From Saprospiraceae bacterium (GTDB taxonomy: Bacteria; Bacteroidota; Bacteroidia; Chitinophagales; Saprospiraceae): 27,601 nucleotides of DNA. This document shows positions 10,301 to 20,878 of this stretch, one piece after another. Each line of letters starts with the position of its first letter. Position 1 is the first letter of the stretch. A model generated the notes under the pieces. It made no database searches, was not told where the DNA came from, and saw only the letters and a program-made list of their open reading frames with translations. The stretch is taken from the NCBI GenBank assembly GCA_016710585.1, contig JADJVN010000013.1, positions 1 to 27,601 of the forward strand, read 5' to 3'. A program made the position numbers and the translations under genes.

Positions 10301-13300
10301 TCTCGCCCTTTTATCAGAAATCAGATTCGCTTGATTCAATCTAGGTATAGATAATTCACAAGGAAAAATCGGCTTAGTAGTTGGATATATTTCATTTATA
10401 CAACATAGTCCTGTTAGATTCCTTTTATTACTGGCTAATTTCTTGTAAACATCATTGCCCACTTCTAATCTAAACCTATTCAACTCTGCAACTAAAGTTT
10501 GATATGTGAAGTTTAAGTTCACAAAATCATATACAGTTATTGAGACAGGTCCTATCGAACTCATTCCTGTCATGTGCAACTTAGTCTTTGCAGATCTTTC
10601 ACTCGTATCTACAAATTCCATAGAGATACAATTAATTCGCATTAAGTTATTTAATTTCTTTGGAAAATCTCTAGACGTCATTTTAAAACTAGCCTGCACT
10701 TGATTTACATCATCCAAAATCTCAACTTTGAGGTGATCAATAGCTGAGCTTGCTTTCCAATAATAATTCCTAGATCTTCTATTTGGAAAATTTTCTGTAA
10801 GTGAAGGTAGAAGTACTAAAGGTGGAATTGCATTTAGTTTCATTCTGGTTGAAAATAATTTTTCTGGATTTGCATCAGAAAAACAAATCGCATTGATTAG
10901 ATTTTTAAAATCCTCTGCCTTTGGAGTAATTCTACATTTGGTTAATTTAGATAATCGAATTTCATTCATTGTAATTTCTCTATCATTAAACGGACTGGCT
11001 GGTAAACTTGGATCAGGAATAGAATTTAAATTAATACAACGTGTATGAGCAACTCTAAGCATCCTTTCAGATAAAATGCTATCGATAATACTCATGGCTG
11101 AACCTATACATGGTGAACAAGATGTTCTGTCTTTTGATCCCAAACAGCGAAAGCTTGCCAACGAACTCAATTCATGTCCGGAGCCAGTTGATAATTGTAC
11201 TTCGCGAATAGAATCTAGAATTCTGTATTTCGTAGATAAGTAAAAAGACTTAAACATATTCATTGCAAATTCTTTTCCTTCTGGAATATACGAACGTATT
11301 GCGGGAGCAGCAGCAATACATGAACTCATTTCATCCCTATTGTCTTGAAATAATGGAGCATTGCATGAGATTGTAGCTTTAATCAATGAATAAATATTCC
11401 CTGTAATATATCGATTGATTATCATGGTACTCATTTTACTAATTGCATACTCTTTTACGGAAGCAGGGACAGCGTTATAAAATGGATCTGCATCGAAAGT
11501 CATTTCTACTCTGTTCTCAGAGGGATCTACTAAAGATTGTTCCAGTGCCTGATCCCACTTATCGCAAGATTGCAATCGTTGATCAAACTGTATTGAGGAA
11601 TAGTTCATATTATTCCAAAGTAAGTATTTATATTCTGGATGTAAATGTACTAAAGACTCAGACCAACAATCTTTCCATATCGTAGATAAATATTCCAAAT
11701 CAGTAATTTTATTGGGAGTGATCCAGACTTTATCTACTTCTGTACGAAGCATATCATCTTCACGATTATCATAGAATCTAGGATCCATGTGCGTTGCATC
11801 TAACCATTCTCTCTCACCTGACTCATTTAGATAGATAATTGATTGATCTCGATACCATTTAGAACGAATGAATCTTGTCCCTCCGATACTTATTGGATGT
11901 AAAACATTAGAAGGATTGAAGACAGAAACTAAATATATTCTATCGGTATCACGAATACTTCCATATTGACCCATTGGAGAAACATCACGACAAAGTGTTT
12001 CAAATAATCTAATATCAAATTTATAAGTACCATTATGACAATTTCTTTTACAATTTAAATTATTTCCACTTTCTCTTGTTACTTCTCCTAATCTAGAAAC
12101 TGAAAAAGTACAAGGGATGCATTGTTCTGTTTCAATGCAAATTGCTTGAGGAACAGTCGGTTGATAACAACTTGTATCTCTTTTAATATACTCATTAATG
12201 AATGTGGATACAGCATTTTCATCTAATTCAAGTGTTTTTGTGATGGTATATTCTCCTTGAGCTAGAGTAATATTTCTATTGATGGATACCACTGGTGATC
12301 TTGATCCAGTTAATTCATTACAATTATCTATACCAAGCACTTTTTGAGAGCTGCTAAAAACAGTATCCCCACAAGAACTCATGATTCTTATTTTCAATGT
12401 CCTAGGACAGTTCGTACAGATATTTTGTCTGCATATAGTTTCTCTTATTTCAACAGGGTCAAGGCTGTAATTGATTTGTATATTATTTGTAGGTAATTCA
12501 AAAAAAAGTGTAGCGGATGAAACAGATTTACTACCACTTTCTTCGCTCCAGTTGCCATAATCCATTAAATTTATAGTTTCAGTTATTGGAGTTCCTACTT
12601 CCTCAGCAGGAAGTGATTGTAAACTTGTGGGAGCATCGCCCATTAATGCATTTGCAATAACGTTACTATTCGAATTCAAATATTGAACTTGGAGTTGCCC
12701 ATTAGGATCTTTTATTATTCTTTTTGTATATTTAGATGCACTACCAATTTCATGTCCAAAAACTCTGTACAACTCTTGCTGAGTAGGGATACTATAGAAA
12801 TACTTTATTTCATGTCCAGACCCTAATTGAAAATCTTTTCCTGCCAATCCTTGACTTCTTATTCGACCAGTATTATCAGGGGTATATTCTACTTGAGTAT
12901 ATGGAAACCCTTCAGCATCTGGAATAAATTCTGAATGTTTATCTAATGGTTCTATACTTTGGTTCGGGCTAAAATATTTACCAGCTCCGGAATTATTTCC
13001 CATAGGTAAGGATTTAAATTCTGTACCACAATCACCTCGATCAAGATCAAAAGATTTTCTATCAAAAATTTTCCCATATTGATCCCGATTGAATTTATCT
13101 TTATAAGAAAGATCAGAAGTTGCAGTTAAGAGATTATACAATTCATTAAATCCATGTTGAGCTCCTATAGTTGAGGCGTTTCCAATATTTGTATTTATAC
13201 CAGGAGGAATGAATCTACTATCTATGCCTCCAAAGGGTTCATTTCTACTAGTGCGGGAATTATTTGCACTTGCTCGATCAGGTTTTTGAAATGGAGCCAC

Positions 13301-14395
13301 CAATGATTTTACCACTGGCCGTCCTTGATGATCATAATAATCTTCTTGTACCATTACATGCTTTGGTCCACTGTTTAATCTTGTATTAGTTTGACGTGTT
13401 CTACCCGTACCATCAGCAAAAGAAACAATATCTTTTCTTTTCCCTTCATCAAAATAAGTAGCAGCATATTGCCAAGGTTTTCTATTTTTTTCAAATGCTT
13501 GCTGGTTTGGAATGCCAATTTCCGCAATAGATGACCATCTTCCATTGACTACATGGCCATTCTCATTAAGTCCAACTGCTCTAATTCTGCATCTAAATTT
13601 TCCACGTGCAGCTATAATTGGTACAGAATAACTTAATATTGCAATAGGGACATTTATACGGGTTGAATTATTCAAAAATTCTGGAGTTTGGCTTGAATAT
13701 CCATCTGTAAACTGCCATTCCACATCAAAAGATTGTGCCCAAAGAGGTGGTTGATCCCATTTCATCAGAAAATTTCCTTTACTCTCTACATTTAAACTAT
13801 CCAAGTTTTTAATCCGTATTTGGATAGGATCATTCAAACTAGCTGTAATAAATTCTCTGCCTAATATTTGAAACTCGATAACAAATGGCCTTTGACTTAA
13901 TCTACTATAATGCTTATCACTTATAATGCTATCCAATTGAACCACAGCCCAAGCAACACTATCAATTCGAATATAATCTTTTGCTTTATAATTCTGCCGT
14001 TTGGCATTTTTATAGTCCACTGAAAGAGAAATTCGTTGACTATCTAGACGAGTAGAATTAAATTTCTTTGAATAAACTTTCAAGACAGCGCGTGCTGTGA
14101 AGTCTTCTGTCTCTTGAATAGAGTCTTTGAGCATTCCGATTACAAGCGCAGACTCTATTGTTTTTAATCTACCTCTGTCAGAGCCCGATAATAATCCAGA
14201 CTCAGAATAAACTTGTGGGCGATAACAAGTATCCTTTATAATAGAGGAAGACACCACGCCCCATTTGGAGGTAATTTGGTCGTAAGTAAACGAATGTGTA
14301 CCTATAGAAAGTTGGTGCACACGTTGTGCAATTATAGAATTTTGTACAAGACCAACAAACAAAATTATATAAAAAAACGCTATTCTAGATTTCAT
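7364..14395 (-). CDS. Giant secreted RHS-repeat protein with RHS-associated core and variable C-terminal tail
   Basis: An intact 2343-codon frame. MKSRIAFFYIILFVGLVQNSIIAQ is a Sec signal peptide. Residues about 200-300 look fn3-like (FDVEWQFTDG..., RCRIRAVG), followed by the QYAATYFDEGKRKDIVSFADG segment and FPYTQVEYTPDNTGRIRSQG, both hallmark blocks of Bacteroidota RHS proteins. Cys-rich patches lie near residues 655, 755-785 and 1095. YD repeats include YTYNSLGEKL, YDEVGRP and YDRLGRT (about 1430-1480), YRYDQLNRL (about 1800) and YQYDLKGRL (about 1880). The RHS-associated core (YGFQGMEQDD..., YDPRVARWLSVDP, NNNPINLIDPKG) ends near residue 2118 and leaves a 225-residue tail unlike anything I recognise. 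By analogy with RHS/Tc proteins the repeats form a shell enclosing the tail. The gene starts 9 bp after the first giant's stop, so the two are surely an operon. Confidence 0.93.
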   Translation of the reverse strand: MKSRIAFFYIILFVGLVQNSIIAQRVHQLSIGTHSFTYDQITSKWGVVSSSIIKDTCYRPQVYSESGLLSGSDRGRLKTIESALVIGMLKDSIQETEDFTARAVLKVYSKKFNSTRLDSQRISLSVDYKNAKRQNYKAKDYIRIDSVAWAVVQLDSIISDKHYSRLSQRPFVIEFQILGREFITASLNDPIQIRIKNLDSLNVESKGNFLMKWDQPPLWAQSFDVEWQFTDGYSSQTPEFLNNSTRINVPIAILSYSVPIIAARGKFRCRIRAVGLNENGHVVNGRWSSIAEIGIPNQQAFEKNRKPWQYAATYFDEGKRKDIVSFADGTGRTRQTNTRLNSGPKHVMVQEDYYDHQGRPVVKSLVAPFQKPDRASANNSRTSRNEPFGGIDSRFIPPGINTNIGNASTIGAQHGFNELYNLLTATSDLSYKDKFNRDQYGKIFDRKSFDLDRGDCGTEFKSLPMGNNSGAGKYFSPNQSIEPLDKHSEFIPDAEGFPYTQVEYTPDNTGRIRSQGLAGKDFQLGSGHEIKYFYSIPTQQELYRVFGHEIGSASKYTKRIIKDPNGQLQVQYLNSNSNVIANALMGDAPTSLQSLPAEEVGTPITETINLMDYGNWSEESGSKSVSSATLFFELPTNNIQINYSLDPVEIRETICRQNICTNCPRTLKIRIMSSCGDTVFSSSQKVLGIDNCNELTGSRSPVVSINRNITLAQGEYTITKTLELDENAVSTFINEYIKRDTSCYQPTVPQAICIETEQCIPCTFSVSRLGEVTRESGNNLNCKRNCHNGTYKFDIRLFETLCRDVSPMGQYGSIRDTDRIYLVSVFNPSNVLHPISIGGTRFIRSKWYRDQSIIYLNESGEREWLDATHMDPRFYDNREDDMLRTEVDKVWITPNKITDLEYLSTIWKDCWSESLVHLHPEYKYLLWNNMNYSSIQFDQRLQSCDKWDQALEQSLVDPSENRVEMTFDADPFYNAVPASVKEYAISKMSTMIINRYITGNIYSLIKATISCNAPLFQDNRDEMSSCIAAAPAIRSYIPEGKEFAMNMFKSFYLSTKYRILDSIREVQLSTGSGHELSSLASFRCLGSKDRTSCSPCIGSAMSIIDSILSERMLRVAHTRCINLNSIPDPSLPASPFNDREITMNEIRLSKLTKCRITPKAEDFKNLINAICFSDANPEKLFSTRMKLNAIPPLVLLPSLTENFPNRRSRNYYWKASSAIDHLKVEILDDVNQVQASFKMTSRDFPKKLNNLMRINCISMEFVDTSERSAKTKLHMTGMSSIGPVSITVYDFVNLNFTYQTLVAELNRFRLEVGNDVYKKLASNKRNLTGLCCINEIYPTTKPIFPCELSIPRLNQANLISDKRARAEFLYDSLYTKVIERCMNPALERFTLTKQTKIYHYTLFYYDLAGALVKTVSPKGVRTLSGEPTATRSRTNFPPHIEELSTKYTYNSLGEKLSTLSPDGGLTTWCYDEVGRPIISQDAAQRSNGTMSYVLYDRLGRTVEGGFIEGGLPRASSFFDKGYITYVRFADLISERESRKIEIKRTYYDKPFFTNIESKFTRNNYRRFCKNRVVSAVSYADFNAMNSQDYIHAGHFNYDISGNVIEYISDFKALVSSSLLSRENAEIHRFKKIDYKFYPFSGQISEIAYQAGNADQFYQWYQYNEDGKMISMKSGRSRYEPEIRLDCDVKNTFYSHGILARAEVGPESNQAMDYSYTINGWIKSMNKISGINMGKDGESGSAFPSDLLSFEFKYFQNDYKPVRPDGAFAPSSLITNLYNGNLSEILVENADFGDRNVLNYRYDQLNRLTSSRRNSGNNYRMDLTYDPNGNIKSLLRKGSTGNVIDNMNYQYQNTNSNKLDHIQDPAGEHTVSGITDFATQTAGNYQYDLKGRLTADRSENHILQWSNSDKLKRLNKSGETINFHYDHLDRRILKSNPGNQGEYTIRDPKGNILSEYRIIDGRIRILSLPIYDGQRIGENKVDTTLIGTEDLRRWNQYRGQKVYELKNQVGDVNILFSDRKINDITGPIPDVRKNTEYYPFGMTVPGRDSSYTDYRYGFQGMEQDDNFKGTGNSVSTEFRQYDPRVARWLSVDPMEVKYPGVSPFVAFNNNPINLIDPKGDDPPPSILRLSFIDHDGNTVRNQTSRNRHEERTRVVTSAVITLIFEERVLNEHNVYETRLVRQRLDITLSIANDGQADLEFFNSPDRTLVRYEVDLTFNDERIDRAAAARADGAFPYTAEQRQRHINGIVPLEFPNRMAGMTTHQEITQVEATTETDQGANERIGNVIDDVGDILRNTLLASLFGTSDRQIINGSPSATTRSQEPSGERRRTVRRTPQRIEQCVE
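7367..8036 (-). other. Variable C-terminal tail of the RHS protein (candidate effector domain)
   Basis: This region codes for about 225 residues after the core motif NPINLIDPKG, where RHS and TcC proteins switch from conserved shell to swappable payload. The first half is strand-rich with many charged residues (SAVITLIFEERVL, VRQRLDITLSIAND, VRYEVDLTFNDERID). It continues RAAAARADGAFPYTAEQRQRHING, then an acidic stretch with TTHQEITQVEATTE, and ends in an Arg-rich SGERRRTVRRTPQR. I recognise no nuclease, deaminase or ADP-ribosyltransferase motif. It may be a novel toxin, an adhesive tip, or a passive tail. Confidence 0.5.
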
Positions 14396-14404
14396 GATTT
14401 GGGC

Positions 14405-17400
14405 TTATTTTTTTGGTAATTCAGATCTATTTTCTTTCATTGTTATGATTCCATATTCTGTCTCCTTTTTTGTCCTTTCCAAGTTTCCAGTAGCATCATA
14501 TTCAAAAAAACTTGAAAAATTAAGATCATCGTGTTTTGCCAACATGATTAATTTTTTATTATCATAAGAGTAAGTTTCCATCACAGACTCTAATGGTTGG
14601 ATTCTTAAATCATCAATCCAAGTAGGTATCGTAGTTTGCAGTGCAATATTAAAATAACTAATCCCAGATGATAATTCAAATTCTCCGTTGATCTGTTGCC
14701 ATCCGTCAATTATTGGTCCATTTGCAGTAAACCGTTCATTATTAATAATTAGATCAAATCCAGAAAAATTACTAGCATCCGATGCATCTTGATGAATCCA
14801 TGCACTCACAATATACTTCACTCCTGTTCTGGGAGAAAAAGGTACAAGAATATCTTCAGACTCCACTGTAAATTGTCTTCCAGAAAGTCTTTCAGCTTTG
14901 GTGGATCTTTGCAAATTTCTTTTTAGAACGGGTACTCGCGTCCTAAAGTCTGTACCAGGAATAACTCTTAAAGAAGTACTTCCTGAATGCCTTTTCTCTC
15001 TTGTTAGAAAACTACTCGTCAATATATCTGCAGGCATTTCTGTCGCAAACTCTAGGTGAGGTCGGAATTCACAATGCATACCTGAAGGTCTTGTTCGACG
15101 ATAATTATATGCAAATCCCTCAAAGCCTTCATATACTATATCATTATAATATGCATTGCTACCAACAGCAACTTGTAACAAATCTCCGAATTGATAATAA
15201 GTTGACGAAGGTATATTCAATGCATTCCAAGCCTCAAGTACTTGACCTTTACTATTCATAGCTACTACAGAATCCGATCTTACCCAATCTCCTTGATCTG
15301 AATTTTTCACTAATCCTCTTCCATTAAAGGTCCAAAAAGGAATAAATCTATCATAAAAGCCAGATTCATAAATTCTATTATTCGAAACTCGCTTAACATG
15401 GGGAACATATGATGCAAGTGGACGGTAATTTCCTAAAACACCAGTTAAAAATGGGTTTTGAATGTTAGCTTCTAAACCACAAGTTGTTCTTCTTTCTCCT
15501 GGTACGACTGTGCATGAAAATAGTGAAATACAATCTGATATTAAATAAAATATTCTACCTTGATATTCTCCTTCCAAAATATTCTCGGGATTACAATTCA
15601 CATTTGAAGATTTCTTACCTAAAGAAAAGAGAATATCCAATTTATTAGATCCAATTCCCAGACCATCTTGTGAATAAATTTCTACAATACATCCATTCCC
15701 AATTTCAATACTTATTCTATTAGATCTAACTGAAATGTTATTACTTTCTTGAGGAATAATAATAGAAGCAAATACTTTTCCATCTCTTGGTGTAAATGAA
15801 ATACTTCTGGATTTATCGTTTACATAACTAAAATTTGGCATACATTGGCAGCTAGATTCTTGAATCGTGCTTGAATAACAAAAATTTGTTTGCCAGAAAT
15901 CACTAAACAAGTTTGCTTTGGCATCAAGTACCGAAGGAGAATTTAAATTTAGTCTCCCTTCTTGAATTGGATTTAAAGCGGTAACTATACTCCCTGCAAC
16001 TTGATCCAACATATTTGAATAAGCTGATTGAATAAGGGTACACATATATACCCCTTCTAAATCAGAAAAAACTTGACCATTTCTTTGAATGAGGAGAACT
16101 CTGTCACCTTCTATTTTATATACCCACGCATGTTGCGATCTATATGTCCTATAATCATATATTACCAATTCATCTCCAGAAACAAATTTATCATTCGCAT
16201 CTGGTAAAGAAAAAGTTGAGTTTGAGATTGGCAATCTCAATATTTTTGTCCTATAATTATTAGACTGAAATCCCATTTCTTTATAAGCCCAATATGCTGG
16301 TAAAGCAACTGAATACATTAAAGAATCGTAATCATTATCAGCAGATGAAACAATCACATTTCCTGTATAGGGATCATAAGCTTCATTCCAATTATTTACA
16401 ACTTGTCCCATATTTGTAGTTCTCTTTTCTTTCAAAATACCATTTTTTTGGATAACTTTTGTTATCGTTAATCCTCTATATTCTGTTAATGCTTGGCTGA
16501 TCACAGGAATTGGAATTGGCAATCCTACTGGCACTGGACCATATTGTGCAAAATTAAGATTGTATTGTAAGCCTCCAGTATTTGCTTCAGTATAATGATT
16601 TGTAGCATCTACGATACAATCATAGTTAACTCCCATCAATCTTCTGCCAATAATTCCAGTTAGAGGATCTACTGTGTTACAATAGTTGTCCAATTTTCCA
16701 TTATCATCTACCTGATAAAATAATTCTTGACTCTGGATAAGATTTCCATATTCGTCATACTCTTTGGTAGATTTCATTTTTACAAATGCATATCATTAAG
16801 TTCTACAGAAAAACCTTGTGTTGTCGTCACTGTGTTTTCTGCTCTGCTATAAAATTGTAAAGGCACAATCAATGTTTTTGGAATGGCATGTTTGGAGGTC
16901 TTGGAAACAATCGTTGGAAAATCTTTAGCAGTATAAAACTCCGCTATGGTATAACCCGTTGCATGTCTTTTTACATCAGGACGTGGAATATTTTTTTGAA
17001 CAACTTTCGAGTAAACTATATGGGGGCTAGGAAAGAATATTGCTCCTATAGGTTCTAATTGATAATTATTGATATCTTGTGCAAGTTTTCGGTGAACTGT
17101 GTAATTTACTGGCATAGTAAATGGATTTTCATCTTTTCCAATTGTTGGTTCATATGCTGCGACGCCGCTTGATTGATTACCATCAAAATAATCATACTCT
17201 ACACCATAATAATAGTTTTGATCTAGATCTGGAATTTGCTGCATTAACCCCCAGTTATCGTGCATTAAGATTCTTTTAACACGACTTCCTCCACCATATT
17301 TTATTCCTTGCGAATTGTATAACCTTACATATGAATCATATAATTTTATTTGCTCACATCTTCTCTGATTATATAAATAATTAAATACTCCACCAGCTCC

Positions 17401-20400
17401 AATCCCATCAAAGGCAGATTGCAATCGACTAAAAGCTGCTCCAATACCTTCTACTGTCAAGGTTTGCTCTCTATCAATAGACTCTTCTAGCTCAGGTTTT
17501 ATTAAATTGGGAAAAGAACTTTGGATTAATTGAAATGCGGCGTGTGTAAATGGATGTCTGCCACGACCTCTTGTTACAGATGTTCTAGTATAAGAAAATT
17601 CTGGAACATTATTGATTTCAGGATCACTCCCAATTTTAACTTTCGGAATTCTTAGCCAAAATTTATCAATATGAGATCCTTTACCTAATCCAATATCATC
17701 ATTTGCAAAATTGATAGGAATAAACCCTTCAACACGTGTAAATTTTGGGTGTTCTGTATTAGGATCAACTCGCACTAAGCAACTGAAATATAAATTATCA
17801 ATCCCCTCTATCATTCTTCTTATACCATTAATACTCCTAGGACAATTTTCAGGAATTTTAAAATATAAGTAATTATTAATTTGATCTCCATTATATACAT
17901 TCATTATATTTTCATCCGCACGAAATTCAGATGTTTCTTGTGTAGAAGAAATTCCAATTATAGGCATCATATTCATTGCTCGACGATCTTGAACATAGGC
18001 ATAATCATCACTTTCATACTCTATCTTCATTGATCCACCCATTGGATTTGTTATACTATCCAAATGCCATGCTTGTGCATAATCATTCTGATTTAGTGTT
18101 TGATCTGAATAAGGAAAATCATCTTCTCTTGTAGGATCAACAGGTTTATAGTTCCCCCAACGATCTAAAGCTTTGGGTTCATAAGATGGGTTTAATTTAT
18201 TATAATAAAAAACATATGGACTATGCTTATGTTTTGATGATTCACCATAGCTAAAATATAATTTTTTTAATGTTAGTTTTCCTCTATCTACAGATAAAGC
18301 ATTAGTGTTAGGTTGGTTCTTACATAGTGAATAATCATATTCAAAATAAACAGTTTTAATAGGGATATTTTCTCTGCTACCAATAGCATAACTTCCTTCA
18401 GTAAATAATTGAATACTATCTAGTTTATGCAATTGTTTCTGATTATCTATTCCTCCTCGCTCCGATCTTACACCTAGACCATCATGCCTTGGACTTGTAT
18501 GGAATATTGCAATAAAATTTTTTGATTTAATTTTTTCCAAATAATAAATTTCTTTGCTTCCATATACATAAGAAGCCATATTGTCATTTTCTGTGTGCAA
18601 GCTTTGCGCTTGAAAAGATGCACTATCTAAAGGAGAGCGCCATCTAAAGTCATGATGTACTTTTTTATATTGAAATGAAGTATATGTTCCAAGATCATCA
18701 GCAGTGGGACCATCATTTGAAACATCTACATAATCTGGTGATAACTTTTCTGTTAGGAGCCAAGCATAAGCATGTGTAGGAGTTGTAGTTGCATTAAAAT
18801 AATTATTTTCTCCTTTCTGATTAGAAATCGTTGCATCGCTATTTTCATAATTTACTAGACCATTAGATGATTCTCTTGGCGATTGTTCTGTTGTTGTCCT
18901 TGATTGAATATTGAAACTTACTTCCTTAATCGAATTATTATAAACAGGTAATCCAAAGACTGTTTTAACTCCAGATTCATTGGTCACTTGTATTTCTTCG
19001 ATTTGATCACCCAATGTAAATTGCGTTGGTGTTGCTGATCCAACTAAAGTTTCGTCCAATCTAGATTTTGGGTTTCTGGATCGATCAATAAGACTATTTC
19101 TGTATTCAGCTTTAGAAATCCAAGAAAACAATTTTTTTCTATAATCTCTACGATTTCGTTTAATAATATCGGAGTTTATATTCCAAAATCCTTTGCTGTC
19201 ACTTCCAATTTTAGTAGTTGCATTTGCTGTAGATGTTAAAAGATCTTGACTTAATTCTGCACGTACTGGTTCATGCTTTCCAAGCGCATTGTAAACTGAA
19301 CTATCCTCCATGATACTTATTTCATCCATGCTTTTGAAATATACTGGTTCAAATAAAGAACCATCTTCTTGATGTTTAAAGTCAAAAACAGATGATAGTG
19401 CATTTCCCGATTCCCATTTTCTTATCTCATTTTTACTCACTCCTACTCCACCATCTACTCCAACTTGGACTAAATTTCCAAATTCAATATCTAATCCTAT
19501 GTTATGATTATCAGACGTGTTTCTAAGAAATGGATCATGAAGTGATCCAATATCCATTCTAAAAGGCCTAAAAGTTCCTCCAGCATCAGCATCATTCACA
19601 GAAAAAAGATCATAGGTAAATGCAGTAATTGGGAGATTTGGAATTTCATTAATATACACACCATCATTTTCCCTATTAAAATCAAGCAAGCTTTCATTAT
19701 TGGCTAAATGAGAATTCATATATCCATAAGCATTTTTTACAACTCTATTTTGTACACTCTGATCAATGTATCCGCCTGTAATATTTCCTCCAATACCTAC
19801 ATGATAAACCGTACCACTTAAATTTAAGCTATAATTACCAGAAGTTGTATGTGTAGGAACCTCAAATGGTGGCGTAAAAGTTGGCGATGCAAAAGAATGT
19901 GAAAAGCTTTGACCAAATTTTTGTCCATTTATAAACTTACTATGATTATAATTAGTCCTAAAACTAATATCTTTCAAACCTTCTCGGCTATCTATGGACA
20001 TTGATACCCCAAGTCCAAAACTAGACCTTTGATGTTCATTCTCATGCTTACCACTTAGACTTAATTTAGGTGTCATATACCCTCCTCCTCTCGAGGAAAC
20101 GCTCCCCCCTATTCCTAGATCCGCTCCTATTTTTGAAGAACCTATTTCTCCTTCCATGCTTACACCAATTCCAGCGTCTAAATCAACACCCCATCCTTCA
20201 TAATTATTATAATCCATTTTTATTCCCAAATCCAAATCAACTGGAATATTTATACCAGCAAAATTTAAATCTAATCCAGCTCCAATATCAAAACCCATTT
20301 TAGGCTTTATACAGGTTTCTTTGATTACCGACTCTCCACTTAAATCATCTGGAAGTCCTCTTACTTGTCGCGTTACAGATCCTGGATTCAAATTCCAACC

Positions 20401-20868
20401 CAATCCTACCCAAGAAGCCTCATCTTGTGTTCCAATCCCACTTCCATACTGAATATTAATAGGAAAGCCTCCTACATCCAAAAGTGGAATGCTATAGTTA
20501 AAATCTCCTGTACTTAAATTCACAAGATTATCAGATGAAGCTGATGTAAACCCTTGTACTTCGGGCATACTTGGACCTCCTCCATCAAATTTTGATTTTA
20601 CTTTTATTGATTTTTTATTTCTTTTTAAATTTGTCTTTTTAGACAGAAATTTAGCTTTTTCATCACAGTGATTTTTATTAAAATCTTTACTTACATTAGG
20701 CATATAATTATTGTCAAAAATGCATTCATTTTTGCTTGAACTTACTTTTGAGATTTTTTTTATTCCTGTTAAAAAATGTGCCAATTGTGCTGCCTGTAAA
20801 AGAGTTTCTGCACTTATTATAAGGATCAAAAAAATTGAAATTATTCTCTTTATTAATTGTGACTTCAT
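14405..20868 (-). CDS. Giant secreted RHS-family partner (N-terminal shell protein), split by one frameshift
   Basis: Two frames, 20868-16780 (1362 aa) and 16777-14405 (790 aa), merge into one protein of about 2150 residues. The first ends GFSVELNDMH and the second opens KMKSTKEYDEYGNLIQSQE. In Bacteroidota RHS pairs these are one continuous block (ELNDMHGKMK...), so a +1 or -2 change near 16780-16785 breaks it. The N-terminus has a Sec signal (MKSQLIKRIISIFLILIISA), a basic linker, then the hallmark MPEVQGFTSASSDNLVNLSTGDFNYSIPLLDVGGFPI and EASWVGLGWNLNPG. A Gly-rich alternating-strand region follows at residues 190-330. Near the end is a jelly-roll-like module (about 15070-14590: VSAWIHQDAS, IDGWQQINGEF, TWIDDLRIQP), then YSYDNKKL and FEYDATGNL YD motifs. 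There is no RHS-associated core here; that sits in the next gene, 9 bp downstream. Likely exported and assembled with it. Confidence 0.87.
16775..16790 (-). other. Frameshift point in the first RHS giant
   Basis: The TAA at 16782-16780 terminates one frame, and the other resumes at the ATG at 16777. Inserting one base in the TTT before GTAAAAATG gives a continuous HFVKMK reading; deleting two also works. It is the only break in 13.5 kb of RHS coding sequence. Confidence 0.75.
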
Positions 20869-20878
20869 GATTGAATTT

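Noticed and set aside
16775..16790. Programmed ribosomal frameshift between the two halves of the first RHS giant
   Set aside because: No slippery heptamer of the known types or downstream pseudoknot was evident, and similar breaks litter neighbouring genes, so an indel is simpler.
20070..20303. Plus-strand 77-codon frame opposite the Gly-rich region of the first RHS giant
   Set aside because: It is the antisense of a biased-composition coding region (Leu/Pro/Asn-rich reading of Gly/Asp-rich sequence) with no independent support.
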